DNA of 64,000 bases from Candidatus Krumholzibacteriota bacterium (GTDB lineage: Bacteria > Krumholzibacteriota > Krumholzibacteriia > LZORAL124-64-63). The stretch lies in assembly GCA_024275485.1 (NCBI GenBank), contig JAJRZA010000002.1, positions 18,034 through 82,033 on the forward strand, in the 5' to 3' direction. The notes under the pieces are model-generated. The model worked only from the letters and a program-made list of their open reading frames with translations, searched no databases and was not told where the DNA came from. Position 1 is the stretch's first letter; every line of letters begins with the position of its first letter. Shown here in pieces: positions 51,321 to 60,785 of this stretch. The translations under genes and the position numbers were made by a program.

Positions 51321-53753
51321 ATGCGCCAAAGGGGCATGTTCGGGCTGATGGTGGTATTGGTTCTGGTTGTTGGTTGTTCCAGCAGTCACAAACCCGGTTT
51401 GTTGAAATCCGAAGTTTCCCAACCCGAAAAAACCTTAGCCACCGCCCTGGAAGAATCGGCTTTCATAGACCGTCTGGATGAGTACATGGAGTTTTCCCCC
51501 GAAGTGCGCAAGGACTTGAGGGCCCGGGCGGAAATGGAAATCGATTCCTACAAGGCAATGAGTTTCGAGAACCATCAGTACCGGGACTCCCGCCAACGAT
51601 TCTGGTATTACGCAGGAGTCTATATTGATCGAAGCACCCGGGGCGTAGGTTTGGCCAACAGCCTGGTCGGATTGAGAGCAGCCACTGGTTTGGATCCGTC
51701 CTATGCAGAAGCCTGGGGACTGATGGGATCTTTGCTTCTGGCCAGTGGAGACGTTTTTACGGGGAAAGACTGTCTCGACAACGCACGCCAGGCGAGCATG
51801 TCCCGCATCAGGGACGATAACCCGGTTGACGAAGAAATCATGTTGCGGATTTATCGAGATCGTGCCTGGGCCATGCGCGAACTGGCCCTTTGGGATGAAG
51901 GATTGGCCGCCGTGCATGAAGGTTTGACCTTCAAGCGGGGCGACCCGGAACTGGTGCTGATCAAAGGATTGTTGCTGGCCGGGGCGGGACGCTACTCGGA
52001 AGCCAACAGTCTGGCCGTGCGCATGCCTGCTTTTACATTTTCCAAAGTCGATTTCTGGCATTACGGCCAATCCCAAACACGCAGTGATTATGCCAATCGG
52101 TGGATCAAATCCCAGGCCTTGCTGGCGGTGGGGGAATACCATGCGGCCCGGCAGGTGTTGGGCGATTTGACCAGCTATGAAAACCGTCTGCAAGTGCCTT
52201 TCATGGATCGTTTTTGGGCTGATGTCGGCCTGGTAAGCGAATTGGTTGGAGAAAAGAGAGCGGCCCGCTATTACGCCCAGGGTTTTGTCGCTCGTCGTTA
52301 TGAAGGATTCTACCCTTGGCAAGGCGGGAACCTCAAGCCCTTGGTCCTGGATGTGCCGAATCCTGCGATGCCCGTCTACACCAGTTTTGGTGGCCGATTC
52401 ATGGTGGGTGGTTCCGTCCTGACCTATGTGGCGGCCCAGATGAACACCATGTCCCTTGCCGTTTTCGACGGGCAAAGAGAGGATGCCGCCGGCTGGGCTC
52501 TGCGCGCCCTGGACATTGCCGAGCGCCGCAATATTCGACCTGCAGTTTGCCGGGCCATGCGCGGCAGGATTCACTATTCCTTCGATCGCAAGGCAGCGGC
52601 CCGCACCGAATTGGAGGCGGCCCGTTTGGCCTTTGCAGAACAGGATAAAGTTGATGCCGGAACGTCCATGTTGCTGGGCATGCTGAACTTGGGTGAAGGA
52701 AAAGACCATGAAGCCATCGCCTTGTTGAATGAAACGGTAGGGGCCGATGAAGAGCTGGCGGCAGGATGGCGAATGCTGGGTGTTCTGCAGGCGCGTGCCG
52801 GGCATCAGGAAGCGGCCGAAGTGGCCATGAACAAGGCCCTTAATTTGGAGCCATACTCAGTTTCCGGCCTGTACAATCGAGGCTTGTTGAGGTTGCAGCA
52901 GAAGCGTTTTGTGGAGTCGGTGACCGATCTGGAGAGGGCCTGGAAACTGGATCCCGAAAACCACGAAGTGCAGCGGGTTTTGCAGATGGCGGCCACCAGT
53001 TATCGGGCCAACGGCGGAGATCCCAGCGAGCTGCGTTTGCAGGTTGAGGAATACAAGGTGGCGGCGGTCAGCGATGGGCCACCGTTGGATCTGGTGGCGG
53101 ATCCGGCGGCCATGGTGGCTCAGTTGAATGCGGAGATCGAGGCGTTCTTTGTGGTGCCGGATTCCATCGCAGCAACGCTTGGTCCCGAGGATGAATCCTT
53201 GCTGCAGCTGGCCGTGGAGTATCAGGCCACCGGGAGTACCGATCTGCGTCGGAATTTGGCTTTGGCCTACATGGACCGCAAAATGTATACCCAGGTCCAG
53301 GCGTTGCTGGCTCCCGGATGGGGTACCGATCTGGAGCCGGGCGAAGAGGTGATTTTGCTTTATGTGGATCGTCTGCTGGGTGAGAGCCAGAGGGCCGAAG
53401 CTTTGGCCGATGCCCTTTTGGCGGGAGAAATTTTCACCGACAACCGGCATCTCATGTCGCTGATGGATGATCCTTTGCGGCTGCCCTGGTGGAAACAACC
53501 CATGGGGACAGGGCATCATCTGGAGCATTATGGTGCCAATACTTACGGGATTAGCGACGTTTTCATATATGAATATTACATGTCAGTGGGCTTTGACCGC
53601 CACCGGGCAGCCCAGCGAGGGGACTACGCCGTCCCGGTGTTGAACCGATGGTTTCTTGATGTGGAAAGAAATCGCTCGGGCAATACCCAGGCCAGCGCCG
53701 TTGATGGCGGTACGGGAACCAGCAGGGCAAAAAGTGGCGGCAACTACAAATGA
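51321..53753 (+). CDS. Large TPR lipoprotein
   Basis: An 810-residue lipoprotein with lipobox VVGC (Cys19). The body contains many tetratricopeptide-like helix pairs (YAEAWGLMGSLLLASGD, WRMLGVLQARAGHQEAAEVAMNKALNLEP, YNRGLLRLQQKRFVESV). The central part has a WHYGQSQTRSDYANRWIKSQ stretch not typical of plain TPRs. It is probably a periplasmic or outer-membrane assembly scaffold. The start at 51321 has GGGGGAG before it; the open frame extends to 51237. A patatin/BamA gene diverges from it. Confidence 0.88.
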   Translation: MRQRGMFGLMVVLVLVVGCSSSHKPGLLKSEVSQPEKTLATALEESAFIDRLDEYMEFSPEVRKDLRARAEMEIDSYKAMSFENHQYRDSRQRFWYYAGVYIDRSTRGVGLANSLVGLRAATGLDPSYAEAWGLMGSLLLASGDVFTGKDCLDNARQASMSRIRDDNPVDEEIMLRIYRDRAWAMRELALWDEGLAAVHEGLTFKRGDPELVLIKGLLLAGAGRYSEANSLAVRMPAFTFSKVDFWHYGQSQTRSDYANRWIKSQALLAVGEYHAARQVLGDLTSYENRLQVPFMDRFWADVGLVSELVGEKRAARYYAQGFVARRYEGFYPWQGGNLKPLVLDVPNPAMPVYTSFGGRFMVGGSVLTYVAAQMNTMSLAVFDGQREDAAGWALRALDIAERRNIRPAVCRAMRGRIHYSFDRKAAARTELEAARLAFAEQDKVDAGTSMLLGMLNLGEGKDHEAIALLNETVGADEELAAGWRMLGVLQARAGHQEAAEVAMNKALNLEPYSVSGLYNRGLLRLQQKRFVESVTDLERAWKLDPENHEVQRVLQMAATSYRANGGDPSELRLQVEEYKVAAVSDGPPLDLVADPAAMVAQLNAEIEAFFVVPDSIAATLGPEDESLLQLAVEYQATGSTDLRRNLALAYMDRKMYTQVQALLAPGWGTDLEPGEEVILLYVDRLLGESQRAEALADALLAGEIFTDNRHLMSLMDDPLRLPWWKQPMGTGHHLEHYGANTYGISDVFIYEYYMSVGFDRHRAAQRGDYAVPVLNRWFLDVERNRSGNTQASAVDGGTGTSRAKSGGNYK

Positions 53754-53840
53754 TGCTGGAGTTTGGGGATGAATTCGGTTTCAATTCAAGGACTGACCTG
53801 AGTTGAAACCGATCCCTAAAACCCGATTGGAATTCCGGCT

Positions 53841-54158
53841 TTGAACAACCCAGCCTGCCCTCAATGTGATCACGTCTTTTCCTGGTCCGTGGCCCTGAAA
53901 CAAATTCTTGGTCCCGGGCGACGGGGCAACGCCATTTGGGGTGCCGTCTGTCCTTCCTGCAGCGCCAATTTGAAGGTGCCCAATTCCCGTGTGATGCTCA
54001 TCGTAGCCTCGGCCATATTTTTTGGCAGCCAAAGTTCCACCGTCCTTGTGTTGAGCGATGTTACCCTCTGGCAATTCTATGCTGCCAAAATTTTTCTCAT
54101 CCTCGGGTTTTACGCCATCGCCACTTTCATTTTCCTCAAACTGGAGCTCGTGAAATGA
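53841..54158 (+). CDS. Small zinc-ribbon membrane protein
   Basis: A 105-residue protein. Two CPxC pairs (CPQC near residue 6 and CPSC near residue 38) form a probable zinc ribbon in front of two hydrophobic segments (about 52-66 and 75-100). The start is a TTG at 53841, because the first CPxC pair needs it and no ATG lies in front. The stop overlaps the peptidase start by four bases (ATGA). Its role is not known; it may help the following peptidase. Confidence 0.6.
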   Translation: MNNPACPQCDHVFSWSVALKQILGPGRRGNAIWGAVCPSCSANLKVPNSRVMLIVASAIFFGSQSSTVLVLSDVTLWQFYAAKIFLILGFYAIATFIFLKLELVK

Positions 54159-56146
54159 AGCACCTGCTGTTGACGATGGCTCTGTTGGTAGTCCTTTCGT
54201 CGGCGGTCGCCATGGTGCCCGAGGATATCCTGACCATGAGGTCGGCCTCAGTGCTGGGCCTTTCTCCAGATGGGCGTTACTTGCTTTATACCATCAGCCA
54301 ATGGAATGGCGACAAGGGGAAAAACCTCACCACCGCCTACCGTCGGGACCTGGATACGGGAAATGATTTGACCGTTTTTACACCTGAAGATAAAAGCTGG
54401 GGTGCGGTGTGGCGACCCGACGGTGAAGCGGTGGCCTATCTGTGCCGGGTGGACGAGGGTGTGGAAGTTTGGATCATGGCCGAGGACGGGGCCAACCGTC
54501 AGCGGCTGAGTGAAGGTGCAGGTGATTTTGGCGGCTTGAATTGGTCCCCCGATGGTCAGGCCCTGGCCTGGATTGCCCAGGATCTGGTTGGGGACGAGAT
54601 ACCTGGTATTGAGGACCGTTTTGTGGTGGCCGATGGCCTTGGTTATCGTCATCTGGGTGAAGGTTATCGCCGGGGAAACCGGGGGCAACTTTTCGTTATG
54701 GATGTGGCCGATGGCAGGCCGCGTCGTCTCTTCAATGAGCCATTGGATGTGCGGAATCTGTTTTGGTCTCCCCAAAGTGACCAGCTGGTTTTCGAGGCCA
54801 AGGAAGAAGCCAACCTGGGACTGAATGTCGACACCGAGTTGTGGGTCATTGATGCGGACGGTGGAAATTTGCGCCGGCTGACCAACAATCCAGGCCAGGA
54901 TGCCAAGCCGCGTTGGCTTCCCGATGGACGGGTGGCCTGGCTGCGGGCCGAAGATCCCATTTGGGAAAGCGCTCCCAAGCGGGTGGCCATCATGGATCCG
55001 GAAGTCGGCGATACCGGGCATCTGGAATTCCCTGGCCCGGACTTCAACAACTGGATCAGGAACATCACGCATGATGGTGAAGACTTGTATTTTCTGGGCG
55101 CAAACCGTGGTTGCATTGATCTGGTGCGCATTGACGGAGACATACATGAGTTCATCACCGATGGTCGGCACGATCTCTGGTCGGTGCAAATTGCCGGTGG
55201 TCGGGTTGTTTTCAGTGGGGCCAGTCAAACCAATCCTGGCTCCATTTATCTGGTTGATTTGCGCACCCGCGAAGCTTTCCCGCGTCGGCCGAAACTTTTG
55301 ATCGACCCCAACGAACGGTGGCGGCAAAAAGTGGGTCTTACCGAACCGGAGGCTTTTTCCGTCGATGTGGATGGCCGTACCATCGAAGGCTGGTTCTTCA
55401 AACCCGAGGGTTTGCTGCCCGGTGAAAAAGTCCCCACGGTGCTCAGCATTCATGGCGGACCGGAGTGGATGTACGGTGGGTATTTTCTACCGGAGTTTCA
55501 CATCCTGCCCACCCATCATTATGGCGTTATCATCGCCAACCCTACCGGTAGCCTGGGATACGGATTTGATTTCCAGGAAGATATCAGGGGCGACTGGGTG
55601 GAACGTCCGGCCCGGGAACTGCTTGCGTGCGTGGACCTTGCGGTTGAGCAAGGCTGGGCCGAGCCGGATCATCTGGCCGTGATGGGTGGAAGCTATGGTG
55701 GCCACCTGGCTGCCGCCATCACCACCCAAACGAATCGTTTCGGTGCTGCCGCGGTGGACCGGATGTATCCCGAACTCATATCTTTTTGGGGCACTACCGA
55801 CGAAAAATGGTTTCCCGAGTGGGAGTTCAAGGGCAAGCCGTGGGAACCTGAAGCCAGGGAAGTCTATTTAAGAAATTCGCCTTTTGAAAAAGTAGATCAG
55901 GTGACGACGCCGACACTGATCAGTCAGGGACATCTGGATTTTCGGTGCCTGGCGGCGGGTGGCCAGATTTGGTTTTCGGCGCTGCAATCGATGGGGGTGC
56001 CGTCACGTTTTGTGCGTTTTGAAAATGAGGGTCACGGGATTCGGAACCCCGAGAACAAGGTGAGTTATCAGGGGCTTTTGTTGGAGTGGTTCGAGCGGTA
56101 TTTGTTGGATGGCTATTCAACCGAGGATCAAGAAATCAATGAATGA
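54155..56146 (+). CDS. S9-family prolyl-oligopeptidase-like peptidase, exported
   Basis: A 663-residue protein with a signal peptide (MKHLLLTMALLVVLSS), then a WD/TolB-like beta-propeller of about 370 residues with repeats such as WSPDGQALAW and WRPDGEAVAY, and a C-terminal alpha/beta hydrolase with nucleophile Ser in GGSYGGHLAA, HGGPEW at the oxyanion region and a His in ENEGHGI. It fits acylaminoacyl-peptidase/dipeptidyl-peptidase enzymes of family S9. The ATG overlaps the zinc-ribbon gene stop, and its own stop overlaps the next start. Confidence 0.93.
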   Translation: MKHLLLTMALLVVLSSAVAMVPEDILTMRSASVLGLSPDGRYLLYTISQWNGDKGKNLTTAYRRDLDTGNDLTVFTPEDKSWGAVWRPDGEAVAYLCRVDEGVEVWIMAEDGANRQRLSEGAGDFGGLNWSPDGQALAWIAQDLVGDEIPGIEDRFVVADGLGYRHLGEGYRRGNRGQLFVMDVADGRPRRLFNEPLDVRNLFWSPQSDQLVFEAKEEANLGLNVDTELWVIDADGGNLRRLTNNPGQDAKPRWLPDGRVAWLRAEDPIWESAPKRVAIMDPEVGDTGHLEFPGPDFNNWIRNITHDGEDLYFLGANRGCIDLVRIDGDIHEFITDGRHDLWSVQIAGGRVVFSGASQTNPGSIYLVDLRTREAFPRRPKLLIDPNERWRQKVGLTEPEAFSVDVDGRTIEGWFFKPEGLLPGEKVPTVLSIHGGPEWMYGGYFLPEFHILPTHHYGVIIANPTGSLGYGFDFQEDIRGDWVERPARELLACVDLAVEQGWAEPDHLAVMGGSYGGHLAAAITTQTNRFGAAAVDRMYPELISFWGTTDEKWFPEWEFKGKPWEPEAREVYLRNSPFEKVDQVTTPTLISQGHLDFRCLAAGGQIWFSALQSMGVPSRFVRFENEGHGIRNPENKVSYQGLLLEWFERYLLDGYSTEDQEINE

Positions 56147-56996
56147 GACGACGCTATCTGTTGTGACTTTCTCCAAACGGGTCAGTCTGTGGTTGATGAC
56201 CGCCGCCATGGTCCTGATCATCGGCCTCAAAGGGCATGGCGGGCCGGTTCCGGCCCTTGATTGGCACTGGTTGGGCTGGCCTCCCCTGGTGATATCAATT
56301 TTTCTGGCCTGGTGCTCAGGGAACGTGAGCTGGGCCAAAACCACTGTGCTGATGGCTTGGCTTATTCTAGTGCTGCACTTCACCAGAATCGACGGCGATA
56401 CCACCAATGGCCACATCTTAGAACTCGCTCTCATGTTGGGCATCGGGGTCCTTTTGGTGCCTGCCCTGCTGGCCAAATACTGGCTGAAGGAACCCTTGGA
56501 CTACAGTTGGTTCAATGGCCGCTGGTCTCGGAGAATGTGGATGTGGTTTCCGCTGGGGTTCGTGCTCGCCTTTGCCTTTTTGTGGGTCTACTTCAATCAT
56601 TGGACGCCCACCTTGCACCATAGCTGGCCTCTGCCTTTGGAAGGCCCGCGCACTGATGCTTTGTGGCGACTGTTCTGGGGCTGCAATTTTATCGGCGTGT
56701 GGGACGAGCTGGCTTTCATCAATTTTGTTTTTGTTCTGTTGGGCCGGCATTTCCGGTTTGGGGAAGCCAATCTGGCCCAGGCTTTTTTCTTTACCAGCTT
56801 TCTGCACGAGATGGCCTTCGTGGGTTGGGGTCCGGTGGTGATCTTCGCTTTTGCATTGACTCAGGGGATGACCTATCGCCGAACCCGCTCATTGTTCTAC
56901 ATTATTATCCTGCACCTGATGATCGATTCAGTGCTGTTCTACATGATCGCCAATCAATGGTATCCCGGTTTCGGGTGGCATCCCTGGGGAGGTTAG
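56139..56996 (+). CDS. CPBP-like integral membrane protein
   Basis: A 285-residue protein with about seven to eight membrane segments. WDELAFINFVF, FFFTSFLHEMAF and HLMIDSVLFY align with the three motifs (EExxxR, FxxxH, HxxxD/N) of CPBP/CAAX-type intramembrane proteases, but the first lacks the second Glu and the Arg, so activity is doubtful. The start at 56139 overlaps the S9 peptidase gene by eight bases; the frame opens earlier at 56109 without a ribosome site. Could be a degenerate protease or a different family. Confidence 0.65.
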   Translation: MNETTLSVVTFSKRVSLWLMTAAMVLIIGLKGHGGPVPALDWHWLGWPPLVISIFLAWCSGNVSWAKTTVLMAWLILVLHFTRIDGDTTNGHILELALMLGIGVLLVPALLAKYWLKEPLDYSWFNGRWSRRMWMWFPLGFVLAFAFLWVYFNHWTPTLHHSWPLPLEGPRTDALWRLFWGCNFIGVWDELAFINFVFVLLGRHFRFGEANLAQAFFFTSFLHEMAFVGWGPVVIFAFALTQGMTYRRTRSLFYIIILHLMIDSVLFYMIANQWYPGFGWHPWGG

Positions 56997-57000
56997 ATCT

Positions 57001-57828
57001 GTGAAAAAAACTTTGGGTATGGTCGGGGTGCTGACCCTGTGGCTGGGGACTGGAATCAGTTTTGCACAGTGGACCACACTGGAAGAAGGGCTCGAACTGG
57101 CCCGCTTCGATTCTGGGCTTCGGTCAGCCGATGCAGCGGGGGATCTGCTTGTCCTGCGGGTGGACACCGATTTCTGGATTCTGCGCGCCCACAAACCGGA
57201 AGAGTCCGACGGCTACAAGGGCCGAACGGCCAAACGATGGTGTGAGCTGGGCAACATGGTGGCGGCCATCAACGCGGGCATGTACCAGGAAGACAAAGTG
57301 ACCCACGTCGGTTATTTCAAGATTGACGGAGAGGTGGTCAACGCCTTCCGCAACGACTATTTGTCGGCGGTGGCCATTGGTCCCATCGATCCGGCGGAAC
57401 CATATTTTCGTATTTTTGATCTTGACGAAATTACCCTCGGAGAGGTGGCTGCCCGCTACAACACGGTGGCCCAGAATATGCGGTTGATCAAAAGAGCAGG
57501 ACAGAATCGCTGGCAACCGGCCAAGGATCGCTGGCAGGAGGCAGCCCTTGGCGAAGACTACAAGGGTCGGGCCCTGTTGATCATTTGCGACCGCCGCTGG
57601 TCCATGCACGAGTTCAATGAAATCCTGTTATCTCTACCTCTGGGCTTGGTTGTTGCCCAGCATTTGGAAGGAAGGGTGGAGGCCAGCATGTGGATTCACC
57701 ATCCTTCGGTGGAGGTGGCGGATTTACCGGGCAATCGCAAAGGCCATTTCACGGTGCCCAATATTTTGGGGGTGACGAAACGCCACCCCCGGATTGATTC
57801 TCAAGGCCATCAGGATAATCAGGACTAG
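57001..57828 (+). CDS. Phosphodiester glycosidase family protein (DUF2233), exported
   Basis: A 275-residue protein with a signal peptide (ends near SFAQ). AAINAGMYQED is the characteristic motif of the NAGPA-type phosphodiester glycosidase domain, followed by DYLSAVAIGP and QNMRLI segments; the late VVAQHLEGRVEASM is also family-like. Members cleave sugar-phosphodiester bonds, but substrates of bacterial ones are mostly unknown. The start is GTG at 57001, with GGGAGG thirteen bases upstream in the end of the previous gene. Confidence 0.78.
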   Translation: MKKTLGMVGVLTLWLGTGISFAQWTTLEEGLELARFDSGLRSADAAGDLLVLRVDTDFWILRAHKPEESDGYKGRTAKRWCELGNMVAAINAGMYQEDKVTHVGYFKIDGEVVNAFRNDYLSAVAIGPIDPAEPYFRIFDLDEITLGEVAARYNTVAQNMRLIKRAGQNRWQPAKDRWQEAALGEDYKGRALLIICDRRWSMHEFNEILLSLPLGLVVAQHLEGRVEASMWIHHPSVEVADLPGNRKGHFTVPNILGVTKRHPRIDSQGHQDNQD

Positions 57829-57829
57829 T

Positions 57830-60430
57830 TTAACGAACCACCACCACCCGACCGGTCATGGTCTCTGCACCAGCTATCGCACGCACAAAGTACACGCCGC
57901 TGGATGCGTTGCGACCACCGCTGTCGCGGCCATCCCAAACCAGGACACTGCTGCCGCTGGCCATGTTGCCGCTGTGCAGCTGACGGACCCGGGCACCACG
58001 GGCATCGTAGATATCAACGGTGACCCGGGCGCTGTTGGGCAGGTTCAGCTGCATCCGGGCGCCGCCTCCGGTCACATTACCCAGAATTTTCAGCTGTGGG
58101 TTGTTGAAGACGATGTCACCTGTTCCACTGGTGGATTCCACGATGAATGAGGCCGCATCACCCAGGGCACTGCGCTCGACGCCATCGCTGGCGTAGGAAC
58201 GCCAGTAGTAGGTGCCGTCGGAAAGGGATGTGCTTTGCCAACTGGTCTGACCGGCGCCTTCGGCAATGTTGTCGGCGAAGGCAACCAGGTCGGTCTCCAG
58301 GACATCGCTGAAGACACGGAAACCGTAGGTAACGTTTTCGCCTTCGGGGTCGGTGACGTTGGAAACGATCAGGGTCGGCATGTTGCCGGTGGATGCTCCA
58401 CCCACAGGGCTGATGGCCACAGGGGCATTGGGAGCCAGGTTGTCCGTACCTGCTCCGGTGAGTACCACGTCGTCGATGAACCAGCCATCTTCGGTGACGG
58501 AATAATCGGTTTCCAGAAGGAAGCGGAAGCGCAGGTTTTGGCCGGCGTAGGTGCTCAGGTCCAGCTCCACCTGTTGCCAACTGGTTTGGAAACCGTCATA
58601 GGAGGCCAAAGTGTTCCAGCCTCCGCCATCGGCGGATACCTGGACACGACCGTAATCGTAACCCGATTCAATTTCGTAACGGTGCCAGAAGCTCAGGGTT
58701 GCGGCCGGGTAGCTGCCGTTCAAGGTGGCGCTGGTGGCTTGCTGGTCGTTGTATTGTCCAAAAGGAGAGTCGGTTAGGCTGGTGACGAAACTGTGGTACT
58801 GGCTGCTGGTGGAGCCCCATGATCCGGTGGTTGTCCAGTTGCTTAGGCCACCTTCGAAGTTGTCGGCGAAGATGTTGTTGGGCGTGCCCACCATGAAACT
58901 GAGGTTGAAGTCGAGGTCGCCTTCGGCCAGATGCATGGTGACGGTGAAGTGCACCAGGTGTCCATCGGGGCAACCGGCGTCCACGGTGATGGGCAGTGGA
59001 TTGCCGAGGGTGGTGCTGGCCATGGCGGCAAGGTCACCAACATTGCGCTCGGCGGCACCGAATTGCACCCAGGCATCGTCACTGCTGACGGTCAGGTTCA
59101 AGTCCGTGGCACTGGCCACCACGGATTGGTTTTCGATGGTGAAATTGAGTTCACCACTTCCTCCTGGTTCGATACTTTTGACATCGGCGATCACGACAGG
59201 ACTGTGCACGGCGATGAAGACGCCGGCGGCGCGCATCAGGTAGATGTGCGGCCAGATGTTTTCCTGGAAGAGAGGACCACGCCGGTTTTCGTCGGGCCAG
59301 AAGCCATCACTGTAACCACCAATTTCATTGGTGAAACTGAAGATCAAGGGGTGCTCTTCGGTTGCTGCATAAACCCAATCGATGGATCCACCGTTGACGT
59401 TGTACAGGATGTCGCTGGGCTGACCGGGGTTGTAACCGTTGAATTGGGTCATCACTTCGCCCATATGCACGTAGGTGCTGTGATGGGGCGAATCCGCGCT
59501 GGTGTAACCCCAAGGGTAGAGTGTGAGGTTGCTGTAGGTGTGCACCGAGTCGTGGGTGCGGAAATTGTGAGCATTGATCAGACCCATCAGGGCTTGGATT
59601 TCGGGCTCGCTGCCGGCAAATGGTCCGCGGTAGGTTTCATCGTCGGGAAAGGGGCTGCTGCCGCTATTGTCCAGTCCCCAGTTGTAGGGATAGTTGCGGT
59701 TGGGGTCGACGCCGTAGCTACCGCCGCCGTTGTTGCGACGATTTTTCCGCCACATGCCGCCGCCCTGGGGGTAGCCGTTCTCGTTGTAGACGTCACCATC
59801 GGGATTGACGATGGGCACGATGTAAAGTTCGCGGTTGTTCAGCAACCAGGTGATGGCGGGATCAGTGCCATAGTTCTGGGCCAGATATTCGGCGAACATG
59901 ATGGGGAACTCGGAGGCCATGATCTCGCGGGCGTGATGCTTGCCGTCGATCAGGACTTCGGGTTCGTCTTCATCAACATCGGGATTGTCTGATACGCGGA
60001 AGCACCAGAGGTCGCGTCCTTCGTGAGACTGGCCGATGGACCACTTGGCACTGATAACTTCGGGGTACAACAGGTGAAGGCTGTCGACGAAGGCGACATT
60101 TTCACTGTAAGTGTGGAAAATACCGTAGCCAATGCCTTTGCTGCGGGAAGCATAGGTGGCTTCCATGTTTTCATTGAGGATCTCCATACGAAGACCCGAG
60201 TCCTTGAGGAAATCGAGATCGACGGGTTGGGCAGCGATTTCAGCGTGGTGGCCGGGTTTGATGGAGAGGATATCAAGGCGGTTGACGTTGCTCTTGAGGA
60301 AATCAAGATCAGCCGCGGAGTCGAGGTGCACCAGCACAAGAGCGTGTGGTGCTTCGGCAGCCAGGGCCGAAAAAGAAAACAGGAGAGTCAGCGCAAAAAA
60401 TATAGCAGCGAATGAACGGGACCAGTTCAT
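57830..60430 (-). CDS. Secreted M14 zinc carboxypeptidase with C-terminal sorting-like domain
   Basis: An 866-residue exported protein (signal peptide MNWSRSF..., ending near LAAE). M14 domain at about 100-410: zinc ligands in DGKHHAREI (HxxE) and HTYSNLTLYPWG, substrate-binding Arg in VDPNRNYPYNW, catalytic Glu in FTNEIGGYSDG. After it come Ig-like and MAM/jelly-roll-type beta domains (NFEGGLSNWTTTG..., WFIDDVVLTG) and a final FlgD-like domain (VTVDIYDARGARVRQL, SSGVYFVRAIAG) that ends in TGRVVVVR. Such endings are common in secreted proteins of the FCB group. GGAGG precedes the start at 60430. Confidence 0.92.
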   Translation of the reverse strand: MNWSRSFAAIFFALTLLFSFSALAAEAPHALVLVHLDSAADLDFLKSNVNRLDILSIKPGHHAEIAAQPVDLDFLKDSGLRMEILNENMEATYASRSKGIGYGIFHTYSENVAFVDSLHLLYPEVISAKWSIGQSHEGRDLWCFRVSDNPDVDEDEPEVLIDGKHHAREIMASEFPIMFAEYLAQNYGTDPAITWLLNNRELYIVPIVNPDGDVYNENGYPQGGGMWRKNRRNNGGGSYGVDPNRNYPYNWGLDNSGSSPFPDDETYRGPFAGSEPEIQALMGLINAHNFRTHDSVHTYSNLTLYPWGYTSADSPHHSTYVHMGEVMTQFNGYNPGQPSDILYNVNGGSIDWVYAATEEHPLIFSFTNEIGGYSDGFWPDENRRGPLFQENIWPHIYLMRAAGVFIAVHSPVVIADVKSIEPGGSGELNFTIENQSVVASATDLNLTVSSDDAWVQFGAAERNVGDLAAMASTTLGNPLPITVDAGCPDGHLVHFTVTMHLAEGDLDFNLSFMVGTPNNIFADNFEGGLSNWTTTGSWGSTSSQYHSFVTSLTDSPFGQYNDQQATSATLNGSYPAATLSFWHRYEIESGYDYGRVQVSADGGGWNTLASYDGFQTSWQQVELDLSTYAGQNLRFRFLLETDYSVTEDGWFIDDVVLTGAGTDNLAPNAPVAISPVGGASTGNMPTLIVSNVTDPEGENVTYGFRVFSDVLETDLVAFADNIAEGAGQTSWQSTSLSDGTYYWRSYASDGVERSALGDAASFIVESTSGTGDIVFNNPQLKILGNVTGGGARMQLNLPNSARVTVDIYDARGARVRQLHSGNMASGSSVLVWDGRDSGGRNASSGVYFVRAIAGAETMTGRVVVVR

Positions 60431-60785
60431 GGTAGCCTCCACGGTATAACGGGTTGGGAGACCCATGTGCCCTGGTCTCCGACATGCATTTCAAACAACC
60501 TATTAAGTTTACCAGATTCTGCCACACAGCACAAATCTTATAAAATAACGTATTTGTGATATCTTTTACCTATTCAAGATAACTTTATAATGAAAAATCA
60601 CACGAAAGTGGTGTTCTACTGGTCAGCATCACTGCCCAAGTCAATGTATGCCCGATACCGCGTCCCATATGGATCAACGCCTGGTGCGCTGACAGCCAGC
60701 CGATTATTCCCAAATAAAAAACGCCAGCCCGAAAAGGCCGACGTTTTTATTGGTCTGGATATTCAGACTCTTGAACCAAACCGGA
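60431..60785. other. Non-coding region between the carboxypeptidase and mdh
   Basis: Apart from the mdh terminator at 60711-60746 I see no gene. The stretch 60520-60600 is AT-rich and contains a consensus TATAAT on the plus strand (60586-60591) without a good -35. A plus-strand frame of 67 codons beginning at 60590 crosses the terminator and looks spurious. Confidence 0.5.
60711..60746 (-). terminator. Terminator of the mdh gene
   Basis: On the minus strand AAACGTCGGCC and GGCTGGCGTTT form an eleven-base stem with two G-U pairs over a short loop, followed by a T-rich tail. On the plus strand the same positions would be A-C mismatches, so it acts on the minus strand, about 40 bases after the mdh stop. 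Confidence 0.8.

Noticed and set aside
58931..59992. A 353-codon plus-strand frame opposite the M14 carboxypeptidase
   Set aside because: The other strand has all zinc and catalytic residues of M14; this frame is a low-information Gly/Val/His-rich shadow.
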